DNA of 64,000 nt, taken from Actinomycetota bacterium. GTDB taxonomy: Bacteria > Actinomycetota > Acidimicrobiia > Acidimicrobiales > Ilumatobacteraceae. The notes beneath the pieces were generated by a model, which searched no databases, was not told the origin of the DNA, and worked only from the letters and a program-made list of their open reading frames with translations. Shown here piece after piece: positions 20,098 through 29,783 of this stretch. The stretch is taken from NCBI GenBank assembly GCA_007279905.1, contig QYPH01000014.1, positions 1 through 64,000 on the forward strand, given 5' to 3'. Every line of letters begins with the position of its first letter. The first letter of the stretch is position 1. The translations under genes were made by a program, and so were the position numbers.

Positions 20098-21651
20098 TCA
20101 GATACTTCGTCCGGCTGCCGCCCAGTATTCATCTTTGAGCAGTCGCTTATAGAGTTTGCCAGTCGGATGTCGCGGTAGTTCTGCTCGAAAGTCAATCGAC
20201 TTTGGACACTTAAAAGAGGCAAGTGAAGCTCTGCAATGGGCAATGAGCTTTTGTTCGAGCACTTTTGCTTCAGCTTCGGAAGTTGGCATCGTCGTGGGTT
20301 GAACAACGGCCTTCACTTCTTCACCAAACTCATCGTTTGGAACTCCGAATACTGCGACATCGGCAACATCTGGATGAGAGACCAAGACGTTCTCGGCTTC
20401 TTGTGGGTAGATGTTGACCCCGCCAGCAATGATCATGAAGGCCTTGCGGTCGGTGAGATAGAGATAGCTTTCGTCGTCCAAATAGCCAATGTCGCCGAGT
20501 GTTGACCATCCGCGGCCCAGTATGTCTTTTGATGCTTCGGTTTTCTCGGGATCGTTGTGGTATTCAAACTTTGCCGCTGATTCGAAATAGATAGTGCCAA
20601 TCTGACCAACGGGGAGCTCGTTGCCTTCGTCGTCAAGAATATGAATGACTCCCTGTAAAGACTGTCCAACAGTTCCTGGATGGGAGAGCCATTGCTCAGA
20701 GTTGCAGTACACAAAGCCGTTGCCTTCGCTGCCTGCATAATATTCGTGAACGATCGGGCCGAGCCATTCGATGGTTTGTTGTTTGATATCGACTGGGCAC
20801 GGCGCTGCTGCATGGAATATGTGTGTCAGTGATGTCGTGTCGTATTGCTTTCGAACATCGTCAGGCAGTTTCAATAATCGAACAAACATCGTAGGAACAG
20901 TCTGAGAATGTGTTACTGAATATTGTTGGATGAGTTGCAAAAACTCTTGGGCGTCAAAATGTTCCATGATGATGGTCGTACCACCCACGCGGTGGACGGC
21001 AAGATTCCAGCGCAAAGGAGCAGCGTGATAAAGCGGAGCAGGTGAAAGATAGATCGTGCTGTCATTCATTGAAAATAAAAATTGCCCCAAAGACGTCACG
21101 CCATTGGGCGAGCCGAGCGGACTATTTCCAAGATTGAGAGCAACGCCTTTTGGTCGTCCAGTAGTGCCACTCGAGTACAACATGTCCGAACCGTCAACTC
21201 GATCGTCAAGAGGAAGCGCTGATTGTTGTGCAACTACATCTTCGTAACTGTCATATCCTGCAACTGTTCCGTCGAGCATGAGGCGAAGATCAACCCGTGG
21301 TATCGAATCTGCAATCTCGACAGCCTGATCTGCTTTGTGAATACTGGTGATGAAGGCCTTGGCACTGCAGTCATTGATGATGTACGACAACTCATCGGAA
21401 GTCAGTCGACTTGAGCATGCTGTATAGATGAGCCCGGCATAATGACATCCCCAGATCACCTCAAAGAATCGAGGGTGATTTTCTAGGCAAATCGCGATGT
21501 GATCGCCCGACCGCAAACCATGGTGATACAACAACTGGCTTAACCTATTTGCCGAATCATCCAATTCTTGATATGTAATGACTTGTGAAGTCGAAGCCAT
21601 GATGATGGCGGGTTTATCGGGTGTCGTGGTTGCGATTTGTCCAGGGAACAC
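20098..21651 (-). CDS. AMP-dependent acyl-CoA synthetase/ligase
   Basis: DMLYSSGTTGRPKGV, GWSTLGDIGYLDDESYLYLTDRKAFMIIAGGVNIYPQEAE, PRHPTGKLYKR; GTG 21651 preferred (TAAATT-N6-GTG). Confidence 0.9.
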   Translation of the reverse strand: MFPGQIATTTPDKPAIIMASTSQVITYQELDDSANRLSQLLYHHGLRSGDHIAICLENHPRFFEVIWGCHYAGLIYTACSSRLTSDELSYIINDCSAKAFITSIHKADQAVEIADSIPRVDLRLMLDGTVAGYDSYEDVVAQQSALPLDDRVDGSDMLYSSGTTGRPKGVALNLGNSPLGSPNGVTSLGQFLFSMNDSTIYLSPAPLYHAAPLRWNLAVHRVGGTTIIMEHFDAQEFLQLIQQYSVTHSQTVPTMFVRLLKLPDDVRKQYDTTSLTHIFHAAAPCPVDIKQQTIEWLGPIVHEYYAGSEGNGFVYCNSEQWLSHPGTVGQSLQGVIHILDDEGNELPVGQIGTIYFESAAKFEYHNDPEKTEASKDILGRGWSTLGDIGYLDDESYLYLTDRKAFMIIAGGVNIYPQEAENVLVSHPDVADVAVFGVPNDEFGEEVKAVVQPTTMPTSEAEAKVLEQKLIAHCRASLASFKCPKSIDFRAELPRHPTGKLYKRLLKDEYWAAAGRSI

Positions 21652-21732
21652 AGGCAAAATTTAGCCCACAATTTGCACCAGGTAAGAATCGAACGCATCT
21701 GACTAGATTTGAGTTGATCCAAAGGGGCAAAC

Positions 21733-22938
21733 ATGTCAAATTCAAATAGCCAGACACTGGCTGAAGAGCAGTTGATCAACGAAGCAATCACGGATCTGCT
21801 CAATGCTTTTCCACCACGAGAGACAAAACCAGCGATTTTTCTTGGCGAGCAATTCGATCGCGGACTTGCATGGGTGCATTTTCCTGTCGGTGCTGGCGGA
21901 CTCGGATTGTCGCCGAAGCATCAAAAGATTGTGAGTGAAAAGTTGTCGGCTGCAGGTGGCCCAAATGCGTATGCAAGAAACCCAATTGGTTATGGAATGT
22001 GTGGGCCGACCGTTGTCGAGTGGGGCACACCCGAGCAAAAGACGCGCTATCTGCGTCCACTGTTTACGGGCGAGGAAATTTGGTGCCAACTCTTTTCCGA
22101 ACCTGGTTCGGGTTCGGATTTTGCAGGACTCTCTGCCAAGGCAATTCGCGACGGTGAAGAGTGGTTGGTGAACGGACAAAAAGTGTGGACGACTTTGGCT
22201 CACTTATCGAAGTGGGGACTGTTGGTAGTGCGCACTGACCCGGAGGCTGTGAAGCACGCCGGGATGACTGCAGTGGTGGTGGACATGCAGGCTCCAGGCG
22301 TAGAAGTTCGACCACTGCGCCAGATGACAGGCGAAGCCGAATTTAATGAGGTGTATTTTACCGATGTACGAGTACCAGTCTCGGAAACCTTGGGTGGCCC
22401 TGGAGATGGCTGGCGTGTGAGTTTGACAACGTTGATGAACGAACGAGTTGCGATTGGTGGCGCAGTACCTCCAAAAGCCTCTGGGCCAATTCGAGAAGCA
22501 ATGAAGATTTGGGAGAATCGTGCAGATGAAGATCGCGATGCAGCCACTCGCGACAAATTGACGCGGTTGTGGATTCGAGCGGAAGTTTTGCGCTTGACCA
22601 ATATTCGAGCAGGTCAAAATCGAAAGCTCGGTGTGCCAGGACCAGAGGGCGCAATCGGGAAGATGGCTAGTGCCGACTTGAATAAGGAAACGTACGAGTT
22701 TTGCATCGAGCTGATGGGTGCAAATGGAATGTTGTATGGAAGTTACGCAATGGTGCGTCCTGAAACGGCAATGAGTTTTGATTCAGTACCGAAGGCTTTT
22801 TTGCGAGCGCGTGCAAACAGCATCGAAGGCGGCACCAGTGAAGTGATGAAAAATATTCTCGGTGAGCGAATACTCGGACTGCCAGGAGATGTGCGGGTTG
22901 ATAGAGAAATGCCGTGGAGCAAAGTTCCACGCAATTAG
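21733..22938 (+). CDS. Acyl-CoA dehydrogenase family protein
   Basis: CQLFSEPGSGSDFAGL, VNGQKVWTTLAHLSKWGLLVVRTDP, EGGTSEVMKNILGERILGLP. Confidence 0.92.
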   Translation: MSNSNSQTLAEEQLINEAITDLLNAFPPRETKPAIFLGEQFDRGLAWVHFPVGAGGLGLSPKHQKIVSEKLSAAGGPNAYARNPIGYGMCGPTVVEWGTPEQKTRYLRPLFTGEEIWCQLFSEPGSGSDFAGLSAKAIRDGEEWLVNGQKVWTTLAHLSKWGLLVVRTDPEAVKHAGMTAVVVDMQAPGVEVRPLRQMTGEAEFNEVYFTDVRVPVSETLGGPGDGWRVSLTTLMNERVAIGGAVPPKASGPIREAMKIWENRADEDRDAATRDKLTRLWIRAEVLRLTNIRAGQNRKLGVPGPEGAIGKMASADLNKETYEFCIELMGANGMLYGSYAMVRPETAMSFDSVPKAFLRARANSIEGGTSEVMKNILGERILGLPGDVRVDREMPWSKVPRN

Positions 22939-22964
22939 TTATCTGATGCGGCGTGATCGATGCG

Positions 22965-24035
22965 CTAGGCAGTGAGTTGTGTCAAGACTTCGCTGGCACT
23001 GACCGAGCGGTCGTCGAGGTGTTGACCAAGAAGAAAGTTTCCACCGATCATCACTGTTGCTGACTGTTCGATTGCGTGCTGCAATTGTCGAATATTTCGC
23101 GGAGGAGGAAAGTATTCGTCCTCGGTGGTGAGTCGAACCTCTTTGACCCCGTGTCGTGGTGAGAGCCGATCGACCACTGCCATCACAAGTTCCTCTGGTG
23201 CAGAAGCGCCAGCGGTTACTCCAACTGTGCCTGTGAGTCCTAGCGGAATTTCGTTCGCCGAATTGATGCGCAACACTGTCTTGCAGTTCATTGATCGTGC
23301 GAGCTTCTCGAGTGCAAGCGTGTTGGATGAGTTTGAAGAACCAATGATGATCACGGCATCGCACTCTTGCACAATTTGCATCAATGCTGTCTGACGATTT
23401 GTCGTGGCAAAACACAGATCGCTTTTACCTGGTTGCCACACTTGAGGAAATCGCGCTTTGACTGCTTGTGCTACTTCTTGCCAGTCGCGATGTGAGAGTG
23501 TCGTCTGTGCAAGCAGAGCCAATGGTTCATTCGTCTCAGGTAGCGATGCAACATCTTCAATATGCTCGACCCGCGTCGTTGCATCAGGAGCGACCGCCAT
23601 TGTTCCTACTGCTTCTTCGTGTCCTTCGTGGCCGATATATACAATTTTGTAACCCTTGTTTGCTCGAACGCGAAGCTCGTGGTGCACCTTGGTGACAAGG
23701 GGACACACCGAGTCGACGACGTAGCCGCCCCGCGCAATGGCATGTGCAACGACTTCTGGAGCAGATCCATGTGCAGAGAGCATGATTGGGCTGCCGATGG
23801 GTATCTCGTCGATCTCGTTGACGAAGACAACTCCTTGGGCAATAAAGCGATCGACAACTGACTTGTTGTGCACAATTTCGTGAAAGCAATAGACAGGTGC
23901 GGGAAACGTGCGGACCATCCATGACAGTGCCTTAATCGCCATCTCCACTCCAGCACAAAAACCTCGTGGCGCAGCAAGTAGAACACGATCAACCGAAGAG
24001 TGCTCAGTGTTCAGCGATTGATTCAACAGACTCAC
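22965..24035 (-). CDS. ispH: 4-hydroxy-3-methylbut-2-enyl diphosphate reductase
   Basis: VLLAAPRGFCAGVEMAIKAL, PVYCFHEIVHNKSVVDRF, SAHGSAPEV, DSVCPLVTKVHHEL, GVTAGASAPEELV. Confidence 0.95.
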   Translation of the reverse strand: MSLLNQSLNTEHSSVDRVLLAAPRGFCAGVEMAIKALSWMVRTFPAPVYCFHEIVHNKSVVDRFIAQGVVFVNEIDEIPIGSPIMLSAHGSAPEVVAHAIARGGYVVDSVCPLVTKVHHELRVRANKGYKIVYIGHEGHEEAVGTMAVAPDATTRVEHIEDVASLPETNEPLALLAQTTLSHRDWQEVAQAVKARFPQVWQPGKSDLCFATTNRQTALMQIVQECDAVIIIGSSNSSNTLALEKLARSMNCKTVLRINSANEIPLGLTGTVGVTAGASAPEELVMAVVDRLSPRHGVKEVRLTTEDEYFPPPRNIRQLQHAIEQSATVMIGGNFLLGQHLDDRSVSASEVLTQLTA

Positions 24036-24041
24036 GTCAAT

Positions 24042-24047
24042 ACTTTA
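24042..24047 (-). promoter_or_regulatory. Candidate -10 box (TAAAGT) for leaderless ispH mRNA
   Basis: Minus strand reads TAAAGT-ATTGAC-GTG with GTG = ispH start at 24035. Confidence 0.45.
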
Positions 24048-24076
24048 CTACTCATCGTTCTGACGAAATCCGCTTG

Positions 24077-24082
24077 TAGAAT
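24077..24082 (+). promoter_or_regulatory. Candidate -10 box (TAGAAT) for leaderless der mRNA
   Basis: TAGAAT-gcatct-GTG with GTG 24089 = der start. Confidence 0.5.
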
Positions 24083-24088
24083 GCATCT

Positions 24089-25408
24089 GTGACTGAGCGA
24101 TTGCCTACCGTAGTGATCGTTGGACGTCCCAACGTCGGCAAGAGCACACTTTTCAACCGTTTTTTAGGAGCTCAAGTAGCAATTGTTGAAGATCAGCCTG
24201 GCATTACGCGTGACCGCTTCGAACGCGATGTTGAATGGATCGGCAAGAAATTTAGCGTTGTTGACACGGGTGGCTGGATGCCTGGCGGCACAGAGCTCGA
24301 CACAAAAGTAAGTCGTCAAGTAGAAGAGGCTGCTCGCTCTGCAGATTTGGTCTTGTTTGTGGTTGACACCTGGGTCGGCGTTACCCATGACGACGAATTG
24401 ATCGCTGCTTGGCTGAGAAAGATCGATCGCCCGGTACTTGTTGTATCCAACAAGATCGATTCTGAACGTCGTGAAACTGATCGATGGGATTTTTTGTCAC
24501 TCGGTTTTGGCGAACCGATTGCGGTTTCTGCTCTGCACGGTCGCAAATCAGGAGATCTGCTGGATGCGATTTTGGAAAGAGTGGAAGCACTCGACCTCGA
24601 ACCAGAGCCGGATCTTGGAGATGCGATTCGCGCACCTGGTATTCCTCGTGTTTCGATCGTCGGTCGGCCAAATGTTGGTAAGAGCACATTGTTTAACCGA
24701 CTGGTGGGTGAGGATCGATCCATCACGCACGACATGCCCGGTACAACTCGCGACGCCATTGACACGCAAGTAGACACCGAAGACGGACCAATGGTGTTCG
24801 TCGACACCGCAGGTATGCGACGCAAGAGCAAAGTCGATGAGTCTGCTGAGTACTACTCATTTGTGCGAGCTCTGCGTGCCGTTGACGAGTCGGACGTGGC
24901 GTTGCTCGTTATTGATGCACATGATGGCATTACCAGTCAAGACCAGCGACTTGCCGAACGGATTGATGCTGCTGGTTGTCCAGTGATTGTGATTTTGAAC
25001 AAATGGGAAACGCTTGACGCCGAAGGTCGCGAACACATCGACAATGAGATGACACGCAAGCTGTACTTCATTGGCGACGCACCAGTATTGAAGGTCTCGG
25101 CTTTGACGGGCAAGGGTGTACATCGCCTGCTTCCAATTTTGCAGGAATGCATCGTGCATTATCACAAGCGAGTTCCCACTCGTGATGTCAACAAGGTGAT
25201 GGCCGAAGCGCAGCAGAAGCAGCCAGCAGGTAGCGGTGCTCGTGTGCTGTATGCACTGCAGGGCGCAACTGATCCTCCGACATTCACACTTTTTGTCAAT
25301 CGTGAGTTGCCAGCACCATATTTGCGTTACTTAGAGCGCTGCATTCGAGAAAAATTCGAATTTGGATCCACGCCAATCAAGATGCGTGTGCGTAAGCGCT
25401 CAGAGTAA
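24089..25408 (+). CDS. der: Ribosome biogenesis GTPase Der (EngA)
   Basis: Two GTPase domains: VGRPNVGKSTLFNRFLG and VGRPNVGKSTLFNRLVG, each with DTGG/DTAG and NKxD-type motifs. Confidence 0.95.
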   Translation: MTERLPTVVIVGRPNVGKSTLFNRFLGAQVAIVEDQPGITRDRFERDVEWIGKKFSVVDTGGWMPGGTELDTKVSRQVEEAARSADLVLFVVDTWVGVTHDDELIAAWLRKIDRPVLVVSNKIDSERRETDRWDFLSLGFGEPIAVSALHGRKSGDLLDAILERVEALDLEPEPDLGDAIRAPGIPRVSIVGRPNVGKSTLFNRLVGEDRSITHDMPGTTRDAIDTQVDTEDGPMVFVDTAGMRRKSKVDESAEYYSFVRALRAVDESDVALLVIDAHDGITSQDQRLAERIDAAGCPVIVILNKWETLDAEGREHIDNEMTRKLYFIGDAPVLKVSALTGKGVHRLLPILQECIVHYHKRVPTRDVNKVMAEAQQKQPAGSGARVLYALQGATDPPTFTLFVNRELPAPYLRYLERCIREKFEFGSTPIKMRVRKRSE

Positions 25409-25413
25409 ACACC

Positions 25414-25665
25414 ATGCCCTGGTGTGAAGAATGTGCAAAGTATCTCGCACCAAGCGCGATGCAAGCAGATGGCTCATGTCCTGTGTGTTTGAAGCCAATT
25501 CAACTGCCAAATATTCACGGTGGCCTAACGGCCAAGAACATCAACATTAAGAAGCTCGCACAAAGCGGTAGCGAAGAAGATGTGGATATTCCGTGGCACT
25601 TCAAGTTGCTCGTTGGTGCGTTGATTGTCTATCTCTCATGGAGAGTTGTAGACCTTTTTCGCTAG
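25414..25665 (+). CDS. Small membrane-anchored zinc-ribbon-like protein
   Basis: 83 aa; CEECAKYLAP...CPVCLKPI plus C-terminal hydrophobic segment LLVGALIVYLSW; directly after der. Confidence 0.65.
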   Translation: MPWCEECAKYLAPSAMQADGSCPVCLKPIQLPNIHGGLTAKNINIKKLAQSGSEEDVDIPWHFKLLVGALIVYLSWRVVDLFR

Positions 25666-25682
25666 GGTGACTTGTCAAGATG

Positions 25683-25757
25683 CGGGCTGTAGCGCAGCTT
25701 GGTTAGCGTGCTTGTCTGGGGGACAAGAGGTCGTCGGTTCAAATCCGATCAGCCCGA
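25683..25757 (+). tRNA. tRNA-Pro, anticodon GGG
   Basis: Acceptor CGGGCTG/CAGCCCG; anticodon arm CTTGT-CTGGGGG-ACAAG; T arm GTCGGTTCAAATCCGAT; no encoded CCA. Confidence 0.95.
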
Positions 25758-25778
25758 CTAGAAATTGGTAAATCGAAT

Positions 25779-26630
25779 TTATGCGTTTGAGGCGTAGCCA
25801 ACCATCGCAAGCGATGCCGCAGCGAGCACAAGTCCCACTATTTGGCTTTTGTGAAGTTTTTCATGATCGACAGTGATCGCAAGTCCCACAGTTGAAACTG
25901 GGTACAGCGCGGTGATGACGCCAACAAGTGAAAGTAATCCGCCGTGAATCGCGAGAAGATACAAACCGTTGGCTGTCGTATCGAGAACACCGGAAAGCAT
26001 TGCGAGTGCTATCACTCGACGGTCTACTTTGAGTCGCCCGACACCCAATAGTCCGACTACCGCAACGGTTGGCACACTCACTAAACGTTGACCAAGCAGT
26101 GGCCACAGTCCTGCATCTGGTGAAGTCTGTGCAAGACAAACGAAGATGACACCGAAACCTAGACCGGAGATGACGGCATAAACGATTGCTCGCAGTGGTG
26201 TTGGTAGGTCGTGATGGTCGAGCACATCGCCTACGAGAGCGACGGCAACTACCGCAAGCAACATGCCAAGGTATGCAACGGGTGCTGGTCGTTCGCCTTG
26301 CAAGAGCCCAACAACTACAGGACTACACATGCCAACAATTGCTGAGATTGGCGCAACCACAGTCATCGAACCGAGCGACATCGATTGGTAAAAGGCAACG
26401 AGCGCGATTGCGCCACCTCCGCCAGCGAAACCACTCCAGAGCCAATCGTTGGTGCTCATAACGGGCGTGTCACCGAACATAATCAGAGCAGCGATCAATA
26501 CAAGCGCAGTCGATTGACCCAGGAATGTAACGGCAGCAGCTTTCGAGACCTTGGTTGCGCGGCCGCCAAAGTAGTCGGCAACCCCATACATCAGGGCAGC
26601 ACTCAAAGCCCAGATGATTACCATTGCACT
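25779..26630 (-). CDS. EamA/DMT family transporter
   Basis: Multiple hydrophobic helices; ALMYGVADYFGGRATKVSK...; typical DMT length. Confidence 0.75.
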   Translation of the reverse strand, partial: SAMVIIWALSAALMYGVADYFGGRATKVSKAAAVTFLGQSTALVLIAALIMFGDTPVMSTNDWLWSGFAGGGGAIALVAFYQSMSLGSMTVVAPISAIVGMCSPVVVGLLQGERPAPVAYLGMLLAVVAVALVGDVLDHHDLPTPLRAIVYAVISGLGFGVIFVCLAQTSPDAGLWPLLGQRLVSVPTVAVVGLLGVGRLKVDRRVIALAMLSGVLDTTANGLYLLAIHGGLLSLVGVITALYPVSTVGLAITVDHEKLHKSQIVGLVLAAASLAMVGYASNA

Positions 26631-26728
26631 CATTATGTACAACAGCGAAACTCTTTGGCACATTGATGACGATCGGGTTCATCTAAACTCAATGAAGCAA
26701 TTGTTGTAGTACCAATTGGGGGCATGAG

Positions 26729-27439
26729 TTGCGAGGTCTGGGAACTTTGATTAACACATCAACTGTGCTTGTTGGTGGCGGCATCGGACTCGTGATTGGC
26801 CACCGTATTCCCGACAGAGTACGAGAATTGGTAGTGCAAGTGATCGGTCTTGTGACGCTCGCTCTCGGCATAAGCGACGTTATTAAAACTCACAATATGG
26901 TGTTTCCGCTTGTTGGAATGGTTATTGGTGCTCTCATCGGCGAGGCATTGCGCATTGAGGATCGCCTTGTTCGGTTGGGGGAGATGTTGAAGAATCGATT
27001 CGCGTCGAACAATACAGATGGTCGCTTCGTTTCTGGATTCGTCACTGCGTCTTTACTATTTTGTGTTGGTCCGCTCACCATTCTCGGCGCCATTCAGGAT
27101 GCAACCGGAAATGCGCCACAGTTGTACATCATCAAAGGAAGTTTGGATGGATTTATGACGGTGATTTTTGCTGCTCTCTATGGAGTGGGCGCAATATTTA
27201 GTGCTGCAAGCGTTTTCGTTGTGCAGGGAACACTGACACTGTTTGGTACTCGCCTTGATGTATTGCTCGATGATCGGATGAGAATTGAATTGTTTGCAGC
27301 AGGTGGATTAGCCGTGATGGCGATTGGGCTCAATTTATTGGAGATAAAGAAGATACGCCTCGGGTCATTACTTCCGGGTTTGGTTGTAACGCCAATATTG
27401 GTATGGATATTTGCAACACCCGGTGGTTTGTGGTCATGA
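26729..27439 (+). CDS. DUF554 family membrane protein
   Basis: GLGTLINTSTVLVGGGIGLVIGHRIP, FCVGPLTILGAIQDATG, LFAAGGLAVMAIGLNLLEI. Confidence 0.85.
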   Translation: MRGLGTLINTSTVLVGGGIGLVIGHRIPDRVRELVVQVIGLVTLALGISDVIKTHNMVFPLVGMVIGALIGEALRIEDRLVRLGEMLKNRFASNNTDGRFVSGFVTASLLFCVGPLTILGAIQDATGNAPQLYIIKGSLDGFMTVIFAALYGVGAIFSAASVFVVQGTLTLFGTRLDVLLDDRMRIELFAAGGLAVMAIGLNLLEIKKIRLGSLLPGLVVTPILVWIFATPGGLWS

Positions 27440-27459
27440 CTTGGTTTGATTTGTAAATT

Positions 27460-28224
27460 ATGTGCGGAAGGTTTGTGCGCAAGACTTCAGCGATTGAGAT
27501 TTCCCAAATATTTGAGGCGACGAATAATTCTCTAGATTTGCCTGTGAGTTACAACGTCGCACCTACATCGCGAATTTTGTCGGTTGTATCGACTGTGGAT
27601 GGACGAAGAGTGCAAGATGTGTCGTGGGGGCTCATTCCTCGTTGGGCAAAAGATTCCACAAAGGCAGCGAGCTTGATCAATGCTCGACTCGAGACGGTGA
27701 GCGAAAAGCCATCGTTTAAAAATCTGATTGCATCAAATCGCTGCGTTCTTCCCATGGACGGATATTTCGAATGGAAGGAAGTATTGCGTCATGACGAAAT
27801 CAAGCCGTTTAAACAGCCGTTCTACTTTTCGCCTCAACCTGGGTCTCATTATTCGCACAGCGGAGTACTTGGGGTTGCCGGACTGTGGTCATCGTGGAAA
27901 GACCCAAATAATCCCGAAGGGTCAAGTGTGATCACAGCGGTTGCCTTGACACGAGATGCCAACGCGATGGTTTCTCAAGTGCATCACAGGATGCCAGTGC
28001 TGTTAGATCAACAAGGAGTCATGAGTTGGCTCGATCTTGCAACCGAAGAGCCGCTCTCACACTTGGTCGAAATCGAAGATGAGGCATTAGTCGTGTGCGC
28101 TGTGAGTACCAAAGTGAATAGTTCTCGAAGTAGTGGTGCTGATCTCATTGACCCAATTGATTTGAATGATGCATCGAATGGCAAGCGCAAAGCTGAGCAC
28201 AATGACGAACTCAGATTGTTTTAA
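27460..28224 (+). CDS. SOS response-associated peptidase (SRAP/HMCES/YedK family)
   Basis: MCGRFV with catalytic Cys2, NVAPT, WGLIPRWA, NARLETV, PMDGYFEW. Confidence 0.92.
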   Translation: MCGRFVRKTSAIEISQIFEATNNSLDLPVSYNVAPTSRILSVVSTVDGRRVQDVSWGLIPRWAKDSTKAASLINARLETVSEKPSFKNLIASNRCVLPMDGYFEWKEVLRHDEIKPFKQPFYFSPQPGSHYSHSGVLGVAGLWSSWKDPNNPEGSSVITAVALTRDANAMVSQVHHRMPVLLDQQGVMSWLDLATEEPLSHLVEIEDEALVVCAVSTKVNSSRSSGADLIDPIDLNDASNGKRKAEHNDELRLF

Positions 28225-28612
28225 GAGCCTTCGATAATTTTTCGGCATCAGCGCGCAACACTGACTCGTCGACATGCTTGGCCGCATTTTCAAATGAAAG
28301 ATCCGACATGTTGTTTGTTGGAATCACATGCAAGTGGCAGTGGGGTATTTCGAAGCCTGCGATGATGAGGCCAATTCGAGTACATCCATAAACCTGCTTT
28401 TGTGCGTTGCCAATTTTCGTAGCAATTGTCAGAAGATGGCTTGAAGTCTGTTGCGACAGGTCTGTCCACTGGTCAACTTCTTCGATGGGTACAACCAGGG
28501 TGTGTCCAGACGAAATCGGGTTGATTGTTAGAAAGGCAACGCAAAGCGAATCTCGATAGACGAAATGACCGGGTATTTCTCCCGCAATGATTCGCGTAAA
28601 CAGAGTTGGCAT
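28211..28612 (-). CDS. HIT family hydrolase
   Basis: FTRIIAGEIPGHFVYRD, GHTLVVPIEEVDQW, PHCHLHVIP; ATG 28612 preferred. Confidence 0.9.
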   Translation of the reverse strand: MPTLFTRIIAGEIPGHFVYRDSLCVAFLTINPISSGHTLVVPIEEVDQWTDLSQQTSSHLLTIATKIGNAQKQVYGCTRIGLIIAGFEIPHCHLHVIPTNNMSDLSFENAAKHVDESVLRADAEKLSKALKTI

Positions 28613-28661
28613 GACTCCGACTGTAGTGTCGTTGTCTGTGACGGACGAAAAACCAAGCTTG

Positions 28662-29237
28662 ATGACTGGAATCGTGACTGTGCCGAATGCAATCACGTTG
28701 GCGCGGCTGTTCCTCTTACCCCTATTTCTCTATGTTTTGTTTTCTCGCGACAATCGGGCAGGAGCTGCATTATTGCTCGGTGCGATTAGCTACACAGATT
28801 GGATCGATGGGTGGGTCGCGCGCAAATTTAATCAAACGTCTGCGTTCGGATCGGTGTTTGATCCGTTCGTCGATCGAATGTTGTTCATTGTGGCCACCAT
28901 TGGCGTAATGGTCGATGGTGGTGTGCCTCGGTGGTTTTGTATCACGATATTGATTCGCGAAATCTCGGTTGGAATGGCGATGGTGATTGCGACCCTTTTT
29001 GGTATGCAACGGTTTGCAGTGAGCTATTGGGGCAAGTGGTACACATTGCTCTTGATGACTGCCGTTCCATTGCTGCTGTTGGCCTCGAGTACCCATGCAA
29101 CTGCGGATGGAGCCAGGCTCTTGGGATGGGCGCTTGCGGTTCCGGGTCTGATATTGAGCTATTACACAGCCATTATGTATGGGCCAGTGATCAGGGCAAA
29201 CCTGCACACAGGGCGGATCAACAGAACGCTACGGTAG
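28662..29237 (+). CDS. pgsA: CDP-diacylglycerol-glycerol-3-phosphate 3-phosphatidyltransferase family
   Basis: PNAITLARLFLLPLFLYVLF and CDP-alcohol phosphatidyltransferase motif YTDWIDGWVARKFNQTSAFGSVFDPFVDR. Confidence 0.85.
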   Translation: MTGIVTVPNAITLARLFLLPLFLYVLFSRDNRAGAALLLGAISYTDWIDGWVARKFNQTSAFGSVFDPFVDRMLFIVATIGVMVDGGVPRWFCITILIREISVGMAMVIATLFGMQRFAVSYWGKWYTLLLMTAVPLLLLASSTHATADGARLLGWALAVPGLILSYYTAIMYGPVIRANLHTGRINRTLR

Positions 29238-29241
29238 GGAC

Positions 29242-29736
29242 ATGGCGTATACGTTTTGCAATTCGTGCGGTCATCGAAATCCACCAGATTCCACATTTTG
29301 TTCGGCATGTGGCACCGTTTTGGATCACTTGGGAGAACGAACCATCGTGCTCTCAAAAGTAGATTCATTGCAGGACGCACCCGGATCACAAGACAACGTA
29401 CAAATTCTGCTGAGTGAGATTCGGGGTCAAGATGGGGCACACGGTCTTCTCGTGATGCGCTCTGGCGAACGCTCGGGTGAACGATTCTCGTTGACGTCTG
29501 AACGACTTGAGATCGGGCGAAATCCCGAGTGTTCTGTTTGCCTTGACGACGTAACCGTTTCACGTAGACATGCCGAAATTCGCAGTGTTGACGATCACTA
29601 CGTGGTGACCGATTTGGGGTCATTGAATGGAACGTATGTAAATCAAGAGCGTGTAGAGGAAGTTGTCTTACAGAACGGCGATGAACTACAGGTAGGCAAG
29701 TACCGCATGGTGTTTTTTGACGGCGCTGGCATCTAG
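29242..29736 (+). CDS. Zinc-ribbon + FHA domain protein (GarA-like)
   Basis: FCNSCGHRNPPDSTFCSACG plus FHA RLEIGRNPECSVCLDDVTVSRRHAEIR...LGSLNGTYVNQ. Confidence 0.88.
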   Translation: MAYTFCNSCGHRNPPDSTFCSACGTVLDHLGERTIVLSKVDSLQDAPGSQDNVQILLSEIRGQDGAHGLLVMRSGERSGERFSLTSERLEIGRNPECSVCLDDVTVSRRHAEIRSVDDHYVVTDLGSLNGTYVNQERVEEVVLQNGDELQVGKYRMVFFDGAGI

Positions 29737-29783
29737 TCAAAACATTTTCAGATTGACTTCAAAAGTGGCAGAATGTACGACCT

